From contig JAGQWX010000049.1 of NCBI GenBank assembly GCA_020436935.1, positions 1-38,954 of the forward strand: a stretch of DNA of 38,954 bases. The letters run 5' to 3'. This stretch comes from Saprospiraceae bacterium. GTDB lineage: Bacteria; Bacteroidota; Bacteroidia; Chitinophagales; Saprospiraceae. Below are positions 33,401 to 38,954 of this stretch, in pieces. The translations under genes and the position numbers were made by a program. Every line of letters starts with the position of its first letter. Positions within the stretch are counted from its first letter, which is position 1. The notes below the pieces were generated by a model. The model ran no database searches. It was not told the DNA's origin and saw only the letters and a program-made list of their open reading frames with translations.

Positions 33401-33926
33401 CGTAACACTGTCAGGAAAAATGGACCTTTTGTTCGAAAAATTAGACGTCATCGTTGATGCAGGAGAAAAGGTTTTGGTTTTCACCCAATTCAAAGAAATG
33501 GGCACCATGTTGCATGAATTCATTACTGAAAGATACGGCGAAGTTCCCCTATTCTACCATGGAGGATGCACTCTCAAGGAGCGCAAAACCATGGTAGAAA
33601 ACTTTCAAACCAATCGCGCGGATAAGATCTTCATCCTTTCACTCAAAGCCGCTGGAACAGGTCTCAATCTCACCGCTGCCAACCATGTCATACACTTTGA
33701 CCTCTGGTGGAATCCTGCAGTCGAAGCCCAAGCCACTGACCGAGCTTACCGTATAGGCCAGAAAAGCAATGTCATGGTCCACCGCTTTATCACAAAGGAC
33801 ACTTTTGAAGAAAAGATAAACCAAATGATACAAGGCAAAAAGGCACTGGCAGACCTTACAGTTGCTACAGGTGAAAACTGGATTGGCAACTTAAGTAATA
33901 AAGAGTTGAGACAGCTGTTTGAGTAG
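30426..33926 (+). CDS. SWIM zinc-finger SNF2-family helicase-like ATPase
   Basis: Protein of 1166 residues and likely DNA translocase of the HepA/RapA-Rad54 group, acting on protein-DNA complexes. A SWIM zinc finger (CSCPDWAVPCKH) lies at about residues 124-135. A long unassigned middle region follows. The SNF2 ATPase core begins near 690 (LRPYQHRGFSWLYRN), with Walker A DDMGLGKTLQV near 721, DEAQ near 819 and MSGTPVENRLSELWS; the helicase C lobe has FTQFKEMG, AAGTGLNLTAA and QATDRAYRIGQ near 1100. All motifs are intact. It is monocistronic. Homologues are common across Bacteroidota and the exact cellular role is not known. Confidence 0.93.
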   Translation: MSSFFGKTWWGQQWLKSLSRIDHSNRLPRGSSYARKEAVEKISIHDNSIRAKVAGSRPKPYDVEIIIPLFPGNQRKSFIQRIAEKPAIISKLLNRELDSEILQIANQSGLIVFPEKWSDFNMNCSCPDWAVPCKHLAAVIYKVSAEIDNNPFLIFELHGMDLIQEFNNMGIVVERSQTDIKNAIDLYVQKKPSEIKSFQEESAFQKIVFSQLYPIHEPLAALLADSPPFYIGKSDFKEDYCKKIKKLANHAQRILSGKIEFTDFNGFSPVSKEKLTHHSILSISIDEHNNACMYFDEHTAKAEELFSQLFAISGSYIKDYQMEVASMHSAFFLAMHLLANGAIIPQIVRFPKDTYFIRWLPAQISSEVRSLVSKLDDILPNEILYWETNTGYKEIYQEKALNILSIWLTELIKFFNAEKDHDLFVSMFFNIRAYSFNKPGEASLKEGIAVWLKKYFITQGIFRPHIMVEELPRNRFKVGILISDQNRGNKPKSLELLLSQDEYLRNKIEILQVLAHLTSFIPHLDKHINSGGKEMITMSSNEFGKFLFEVIPAIQLLDIEVLLPKSLQSILRPRPSIKVKKNKGKSFLQLGELLSFDWQVAVGDELMSEEEFHQLSLKSNSLLKFKSKYIYVDQSDLIKIQKHFGNSKGLNPFQILQTAISGEYQGAKASLTEEVQALIQELTSVETIQIPQNLNATLRPYQHRGFSWLYRNAKIGFGSVLADDMGLGKTLQVITAILKFKEEQMLESEKILVVAPTGLITNWEAEFEKFAPSIQVKLYHGNKRTLSNEDRFDVLITSYGIVRSDVLTLKKTKWHSLIIDEAQNIKNVGTEQTKAIKSLKAKNNIAMSGTPVENRLSELWSIMDYSNRGYLGNQKEFHENFGQPIEIQNDKSAAERLKKVTGPFLMRRLKTDKTIISDLPDKIEMDSFCNLTKSQAALYKKTLDAAMEVIEGISGNDHQSLFKRQGLVLQMILGLKQICNHPTQFLKNKNFDVTLSGKMDLLFEKLDVIVDAGEKVLVFTQFKEMGTMLHEFITERYGEVPLFYHGGCTLKERKTMVENFQTNRADKIFILSLKAAGTGLNLTAANHVIHFDLWWNPAVEAQATDRAYRIGQKSNVMVHRFITKDTFEEKINQMIQGKKALADLTVATGENWIGNLSNKELRQLFE

Positions 33927-33996
33927 AAGGATAGGAAAGGATCTATTATATGAATTAATCCTGGTTAAACGCTTAGAAAGCTCAAGCTTCATGCCC

Positions 33997-35518
33997 TCAG
34001 AAAATCAACTCCTCCCACTTCAACTTTTCCACCTTTTTTGTCTTGCTAGAAAAGTTAATGCCTATGGCAATTTTCTTTCGATCATCCAAGGCAAAACCGT
34101 GCAAATAGCCCTTGTTTTTAATTTGATCAATGGCCAGGTCTGCGCTTTCATCCAACTTGAACTCAATACAATAAATGAAGTCCTTCATCTGAATCAAAGC
34201 ATCCATTCTCCCATCTGAGGTTTGCACTTCCGATTGCACAAATACTCCGAGCAAAGAAAAAGTAAGATGCACGATGGCATGGTAAAAGTGTTCATTCTCT
34301 TTTTGCTAAAGCTCATATGGCAAGGATTTGAAAATGGAGTTCAAAATGCTTTCCAAGCGATCAATTTCTCCTTTCAATAAGCACTTTCTGATTTCATTAA
34401 CCCGGACAATACCTTGGTCTGAGGGATATTCCAGGTATGCATCAAGCAGTACTTCCAGGTACGATTTTTTGACTTCTAAATTAGGATATTTGAGTGTATA
34501 AATACCACTTTCCTCATCGTAGGACTTAAAAGTGAGGTAACCTGTTTGAAACAAAAAGGGTACAAGGGTCAACCTTTCTATATCATAGGAACTCAGGTGG
34601 GTCAATGTCGTCTCTTTATCATCAAAATCATACAAATGTTGCTGTTTGGCAAGTTTTAACAGGAATGTAGGTGTTCCTGTTTCAAACCAAAAGTTTTTGA
34701 ATTCCCCACCTCTAAAAAAAATGAAGTATTGAAAAAGGGTTGTAAACGCTAACTTTCAAATCCCATGTATAGCCATTGTACCATTCCTTTATTTTCTGCT
34801 TGTCATAAACCTGTAATTCTTCTTTGAAATTATAGGCAAGTTCTTCCTACGAAATACCACAAATGGCACCAAAATGAGCATCGATTGTTATGTCCGTAAG
34901 ATTATTCAAATCTGAAAAAATGCTCAACCGAGAGAACTTCGACACACCCGTGATAAAGACCAATTTCAAATGCGGATCTGCATCCTTAAGCACTGAATAA
35001 AAAGACTTCATGATGTCTCTGCTTTCCAAGGCCTTTTCAGTCTGATCGCCCAAGAAGTCTATGATGGGTTTGTCGTATTCATCGATAAGAACTACCACCT
35101 TTCCTCTGGCGGCAGATAGTTTCTCGATGAGCTCTTTTAATTTTCCGCTTATAACCGTGTCTTTAAATACGATTTCATTTTGCTTGGCAATTTTGTCCAG
35201 CTCATCTTCTATGGCTTTGTATAAGCCCTTTTCCTTATGCCCAATATTGCTGAATGAAATCCTGATGATGGGATATGTTACACCCCAATCCCACTTATCT
35301 TCAATGTATAAACCCGCAAATAATTCCTTTTTCCCCAGAAACATACTCTCCAGTGTGCTGATAAGCAAAGATTTACCAAATCTACGGGGGCGAGATAAAA
35401 AATAATATCCTCCAATATTGGCCAAATTGTAGACAAACTCAGTTTTATCCACATAGAGAAAATTTTCAACTCTAATTTGCTCAAAATCTTGAATACCTAC
35501 CGGATATTTTTGAATCAC
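33997..35518 (-). pseudogene. Broken AAA-ATPase-like / PD-(D/E)XK nuclease gene
   Basis: Remnant of about 506 codons of the widespread Bacteroidota family with an N-terminal AAA-ATPase-like domain and a C-terminal PD-(D/E)XK nuclease domain. The start (MIQKYPVGIQDFEQIRVENF), the Walker A-like RPRRFGKSLL, the Walker B VVLIDEYDKPI and the C-terminal nuclease motif DALIQMKDFIYCIEFKL are all present. Three lesions break it: TAG at 34847-34849 where the family has a Gln (CGIS-stop-EELAY), an extra base in the T8 run at 34721-34714 (seven T would restore ILHFF-RGGEFKNFW), and TAG at 34306-34308 (PYEL-stop-QKENEHFYHA). Both ftsZ and ftsA end in TAG, so TAG is a genuine stop here. The function of the intact family is not established. 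Confidence 0.88.
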
Positions 35519-35600
35519 CAGATGAAATTCCTTTTATGACCAAAGAGTAGGTAAAGGCAAGGAATTGAGACTGACTATTGTGTCCAATCAAATACTTCAT

Positions 35601-36467
35601 TTATAACTCATGCGGCTTACTTCCCTTGATGTCCGGTAGTCCCGTAAGGTAAATACATCCGTCGGTGTGGTCTACATAGGCATCCAAGACATAATTAAAC
35701 CAAAACCTCTTATCCAGGTTAAACTTCATAAAGTTGTGATACCTTTCATTTCCGTTGTTCTCGTCTTGGTATATATCTTGCCGCGCGAAAAACTGAAGCC
35801 AATCTTCAGCTCCATAGAGACGTATGATATACGGAGTTGTGACCGCAATCTTATAATCATAAACCGCATCAAGATTGGGCAACAACCTCACCAACCAGAT
35901 TTCACCTGCTTCTCCCTTATAATTTGAGGGGTTCACAACCAGCTTCTTTTCATTGGTAAAAATATCCTCCAACTCTATCATATCATCTCTAAAACCACAA
36001 TGCTCATAGAACCTCAATGAAGACCTATCACATTGCATCAAAGCAGGTTTAAGCATTTCACCCAACTTCCAATTTTTGGTCATAGTATAAAAAATAGTGC
36101 TTATGGTTTCCCTAAAACTCCCTAAGCGCAAATCAAAAAGGAAGTAATACATATTGAAAGAAGTAGTAACCGGGCTCATTGGTGGATATGAAGGCATAAA
36201 TTCATTTTCAAACCGTTCATACAGTTGGGTAAAAGCTTTCAGTTCCTTAAAGCCACCAACAGTTTCAGCGAATAATGACAAGATGTGTTGGGCATGGATA
36301 TACACTTTATGGCTCGGATCATATTCGTTGTTTAAAGTGATATCATTTAGCTGTGCAAACATCTCAGAGACTTCCTTTTTGGCCCCTTGTACTTCGTTCA
36401 ATCTAAAAACCCTGTCAAGCCTATACTTCTCAAAATTTTTGATGAGCTCGTCTGCGATTTTTTTCAT
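35601..36467 (-). CDS. Conserved-looking protein of unknown function beside IS66
   Basis: Protein of 288 residues starting MKKIADELIKNFEKYRLDRV. The N-terminal half is helical (ILSLFAETVGGFKELKAFTQ). The C-terminal half has the well-ordered stretches KLVVNPSNYKGEAGEIWLVR, TTPYIIRLYGAEDWLQFFAR and YVLDAYVDHTDGCIYLTGLP. No membrane segment, signal peptide or known catalytic motif was recognised. The frame stays open upstream to 36668, but that extension is low-complexity and not protein-like, so the ATG at 36467 is chosen. That ATG lies inside a perfect palindrome (36462-36475). It is co-oriented with the IS66 genes, 209 bp after tnpC, and may be a neighbour or a passenger. Confidence 0.7.
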   Translation of the reverse strand: MKKIADELIKNFEKYRLDRVFRLNEVQGAKKEVSEMFAQLNDITLNNEYDPSHKVYIHAQHILSLFAETVGGFKELKAFTQLYERFENEFMPSYPPMSPVTTSFNMYYFLFDLRLGSFRETISTIFYTMTKNWKLGEMLKPALMQCDRSSLRFYEHCGFRDDMIELEDIFTNEKKLVVNPSNYKGEAGEIWLVRLLPNLDAVYDYKIAVTTPYIIRLYGAEDWLQFFARQDIYQDENNGNERYHNFMKFNLDKRFWFNYVLDAYVDHTDGCIYLTGLPDIKGSKPHEL

Positions 36468-36475
36468 ATATGAAA
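36462..36475. repeat. Palindrome TTTCATATATGAAA over a start codon
   Basis: A perfect 14-bp palindrome includes the chosen start codon (36465-36467) of the 35601-36467 gene. It could be an operator or simply chance in AT-rich DNA. Confidence 0.3.
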
Positions 36476-36676
36476 TTTTTGCATAGGTACGGAAAAAGTT
36501 GGGGAAAAAGACGAAGATTTTTGCCCCAACAATTTTCTTAGTATTCATAATTGACTTTTTACTTTCGGGATTTAGCGTCACCGGTCCGCTGAGGGCACTA
36601 CTTTTTGCCTTTGGCTGATCGTTGTTGGGGGTTGGTGTGAATTTTGGGGATGAGTGAGAGGTATCCATACGGCCAA

Positions 36677-38155
36677 CTACATCTTGTTGAGCTGTAAATA
36701 AGCCAAAGGCGTAAAACTTGTTACGTGATTGATACTTGATTTTGGGAACTCATCGAGTACCCATTTGAGATAATCGTATGGATTAATATTTAAAGCTTTG
36801 CATGAGCTAAATAGGGAGTAGAACTTTGCTAAGTTCATGGCAGCATCATCAGATCCTGCAAATAAATAATTCTTTCGACCTAGAGCCAGAGGTCGGATGG
36901 CATTTTCTACCAAATTATTATCGATTTCAATATCTCCAGTATAGGCATAAGCTATTAGTTTATGCCACCGCACTATGATGTATTCCAAAGCCTTGCATAT
37001 AGGGCTCTTCGGTATGGCTGTCAGCGCATATGTGTCCAGAATTATTTTAAGATTTTCTAAGATAGGAATAGCCTGTTCTATTCTTTTTTTCTTTCGGTGG
37101 TGGTGATCCAATTGATTATCTCTGCAATAAGCTTCTATTTGGTAGAGCTTTTGCATTTCTAAAAGTATGGTATCTGCTTTTTGTTTATCATTATTAATAG
37201 CCTCAGTAAATTTCCTTCTGGCATGTGCCATACAACAATAATGGACTATTTGCTTGTTCAGCCCGTCTATGATTTCATACACATTATATCCGTCGCTTTG
37301 CAGCGCACCTGCGAAGTCACCCAGCATACCTTTGGGTTTACTCTGATCTCTTCCCGGGTGATATTCAAAGTAACTCATTCCTAAGGATGGGCTGTTGATC
37401 ACCCACATATAGCCTTTATGTGTCTTGTCTTTCTGCATCACCTGGATGGTAGATTCATCCATTTGTACATATCCTTGTGCCAGGATTTGCTTTTTAATTT
37501 CCTCAACAATAGGTGTAATATACCTGCCTATGCTTTGCACCCACGAGTTCATGGTTGATGGAGGTATATTGACCCCTTGTCTGGCAAATATTTTTTGTTG
37601 ACGGTATTCCGGCAGGTGGTCTACGTATTTTGAGGTGATGATATGAGCCAACAGTGAACTATCTGCCTCGCATTTATCAATGGCCTGCTCAGGCAAGTTA
37701 CCGATTTTTATTTCACCTGTAGGTTCAACATATTTCTTTCTTATGATCTGGCGGATAAAGAAGGCATCGGGATTAAAGCCTAAACTCTCGCTGATTAGCT
37801 CTCCTATATACTTTGCTTGCTCACTTTGGCACGCTGGTATTTCTTCTTGTATTTTCTTTATCCCAGCAGGTAGATGATCCAGCAACCTTCTCCCATTGTG
37901 GTTTTCATTCTTCTTTCTTTGGTAGGTGATGGTTTCTGTTGGAGCTTGTTCTACTTGTGGGGCGAGCTGCTCCTGTGGTTCTTCCATATGGCTAAACAAA
38001 TTTGGTCCTGTATATGGAGCTGGTTTGAACGCCTCACTTTTTTTGCCATACATCATACGAAGCACTTGGTCCAACCGCCATTCCAACTCTTGCACTTTTG
38101 TATCGAGTTTGGCAATTTTTGCATCTTTTTCAGCTATTAGCGCTTCGTAATTCAT
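36677..38155 (-). CDS. tnpC: IS66-family transposase TnpC
   Basis: DDE transposase of 492 residues that catalyses IS66 movement. An N-terminal leucine-zipper-like helix (MNYEALIAEKDAKIAKLDTK onward) is followed by an IS66 zinc-finger/helix-turn-helix region. The catalytic core has GYVQMDESTIQVM (first Asp), GALQSDGYNVYE (second Asp) and DNNLVENAIRPLALGRKNYL (Glu), and the IS66 C-terminal domain ends the protein (FYSLFSSCKALNINPYDYLK). The frame opens at 38182, but the ATG at 38155 gives the typical family start. No frameshift is seen. Confidence 0.93.
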   Translation of the reverse strand: MNYEALIAEKDAKIAKLDTKVQELEWRLDQVLRMMYGKKSEAFKPAPYTGPNLFSHMEEPQEQLAPQVEQAPTETITYQRKKNENHNGRRLLDHLPAGIKKIQEEIPACQSEQAKYIGELISESLGFNPDAFFIRQIIRKKYVEPTGEIKIGNLPEQAIDKCEADSSLLAHIITSKYVDHLPEYRQQKIFARQGVNIPPSTMNSWVQSIGRYITPIVEEIKKQILAQGYVQMDESTIQVMQKDKTHKGYMWVINSPSLGMSYFEYHPGRDQSKPKGMLGDFAGALQSDGYNVYEIIDGLNKQIVHYCCMAHARRKFTEAINNDKQKADTILLEMQKLYQIEAYCRDNQLDHHHRKKKRIEQAIPILENLKIILDTYALTAIPKSPICKALEYIIVRWHKLIAYAYTGDIEIDNNLVENAIRPLALGRKNYLFAGSDDAAMNLAKFYSLFSSCKALNINPYDYLKWVLDEFPKSSINHVTSFTPLAYLQLNKM

Positions 38156-38237
38156 AGCATGAATATAGTGGCAAAACACCATATTTCAATGCTTTATACA
38201 TTGAATAATTTCAACTCTTTTTACTCCGACTCCATGA

Positions 38238-38588
38238 CTAATTTAGTTTGTATCTAGGTCGCTGTTTTACACCTATCAAGCTCACTCCACTCAGTAACAT
38301 AATCAAATAATGATAGGTCAATTCATATTTTTTTTCAGCTATGGCTGAGGTTATTTTTTCAAACCTTCCTCGAGCCAACCATTTTCCATACACCACAAAT
38401 CCATCTTTATCCCACACCAACATCTTTACGGTCTGGTAACTTCTGGAGAAAAATATATACACATTTCCGTCTGTGGGTTCACTTTCAAGTTCGTTGCGAA
38501 CTACGCCACATAGGCTGTGTAAGCCTTTCCTCATATCCACGGGCTCAACATGTAAATAATACTTCTGCTGGGAGTTAAACCCGATCAT
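38238..38588 (-). CDS. tnpB: IS66 accessory protein TnpB (Orf2)
   Basis: Protein of 116 residues of the IS66 Orf2 family, required for transposition but of unclear biochemical role. The hallmark YLHVEPVDMRKGLHSLCGVV is near residues 11-30 and VYIFFSRSYQTVKMLVWDKDGFVVYGKWL follows. Its C-terminus (YLIMLLSGVSLIGVKQRPRYKLN) is close to the usual pattern. It overlaps tnpA by 4 bp and lies 82 bp before tnpC. Confidence 0.92.
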   Translation of the reverse strand: MIGFNSQQKYYLHVEPVDMRKGLHSLCGVVRNELESEPTDGNVYIFFSRSYQTVKMLVWDKDGFVVYGKWLARGRFEKITSAIAEKKYELTYHYLIMLLSGVSLIGVKQRPRYKLN

Positions 38589-38872
38589 GCAAAGATTAAT
38601 TCAAGTAATTCCTTATTGCTTATCTTGCTCATAATCCGAACTTCTACGCCATTTGGATATTGTATGATATATAATGCCTGTTCAGGTTTTACTTTGGGTA
38701 CCACTTCTACAAACTTACTTTTATTTATAGGGGTACCATTCTGTTTGCTAAGCCAGTTATACATGTTTCCTGCGATCAATCCATTATCAGCACAAAATTG
38801 ACTAACCGGCAATCCTGACGCTCGATATTGGTCTATCCACGATCTTCGTTCGGCTTCTGTATATCTTTTCAT
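38585..38872 (-). CDS. tnpA: IS66 accessory protein TnpA (helix-turn-helix)
   Basis: Protein of 95 residues with an IS3/IS66-type helix-turn-helix (RRSWIDQYRASGLPVSQFCADNGLIAGNMYNWL) at about residues 9-41, followed by a short C-terminal domain (LYIIQYPNGVEVRIMSKISN). It is thought to bind the element's DNA and is required for transposition in other IS66 members. It is the first gene of the element and overlaps tnpB by 4 bp. Confidence 0.88.
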   Translation of the reverse strand: MKRYTEAERRSWIDQYRASGLPVSQFCADNGLIAGNMYNWLSKQNGTPINKSKFVEVVPKVKPEQALYIIQYPNGVEVRIMSKISNKELLELIFA

Positions 38873-38954
38873 TACCTTTAACGTGTTGAGCTATTAAGCC
38901 GCCAAAGCATGTTTGGTTTGATTAATAGGTTTTCCATTCAATAAATTGATGTAT

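Larger units (their letters stand above)
36677..38954 (-). mobile_element. IS66-family insertion sequence, right end outside the window
   Basis: Three genes in the canonical IS66 order (tnpA, tnpB, tnpC) occupy 38872 to 36677. No terminal inverted repeats or target duplications could be identified: the tnpA side runs to the window edge, and on the tnpC side nothing between 36468 and 36676 matched the visible right flank convincingly. The coordinates therefore cover the genes and the right edge, not proven ends. All three ORFs look intact, so the element may be active. Confidence 0.85.

Noticed and set aside
34714-34721. Programmed frameshift at the T8 run
   Set aside because: The same gene also carries two in-frame TAG stops, so decay explains the data more simply.
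36468-36668. N-terminal extension of the 35601-36467 protein
   Set aside because: The 67 extra residues are low-complexity Ser/Pro/Lys and do not look like a folded or signal sequence; the ATG at 36467 fits better.
36541-36676. Possible left inverted repeat of IS66
   Set aside because: Only a seven-base CTTTGGC word is shared with the visible right flank, which is too weak to define an end.

Overview
The window looks like the chromosome of a member of the Bacteroidota, most probably of the Saprospiria type. The evidence is a very large secreted protein ending in a type IX secretion (T9SS) sorting domain, a dcw cluster of Bacteroidota composition (mraZ, rsmH, an FtsL-like gene, a PASTA-bearing PBP2/FtsI, murE, mraY with a long extracytoplasmic insertion, murD, ftsW, murG, murC, ftsQ, ftsA, ftsZ), few recognisable Shine-Dalgarno sites, and several promoters with the Bacteroidota -7 element TAnnTTTG. 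The genus assignment is inference.

Positions 1-15750 (minus strand) hold the division and cell-wall cluster, transcribed from mraZ at 15681 down to ftsZ at 248. Degenerate MraZ boxes precede mraZ. Many genes overlap by 4 bp (ATGA). One strong terminator-like hairpin interrupts the cluster between murE and mraY. The ftsZ transcript ends at an intrinsic terminator (77-107), and one base beyond its U-tract begins what reads as the 5' end of a class C group II intron, cut by the window edge.

Positions 15750-21900 are an accessory and redox region. A 570-bp AT-rich spacer carries TGGGA repeats and a perfect palindrome. It is followed by a small conserved protein, an Xre/DUF2384-RES toxin-antitoxin pair, and a minus-strand group made of a Crp/Fnr-type regulator, a flavodoxin-fold quinone reductase and a sulfide:quinone-oxidoreductase-like flavoprotein, with a 14-bp palindrome as candidate operator. 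A small two-helix membrane protein and an FkbM methyltransferase follow.

Positions 21866-30376 carry the 1480-residue T9SS cargo protein with dockerin-like repeats, a small Lys/Cys-rich ORF, an 846-bp spacer with six separate arrays of 7-bp tandem repeats, a ferritin, a glucosaminidase/LysM peptidoglycan hydrolase and a DUF937 protein.

Positions 30426-38954 hold a SWIM-SNF2 helicase-like ATPase, a decayed AAA-ATPase/PD-(D/E)XK gene with two amber stops and one homopolymer frameshift, an unrecognised 288-residue protein, and an IS66-family element (tnpC, tnpB, tnpA) running to the right edge. No tRNA, rRNA or CRISPR array was seen.
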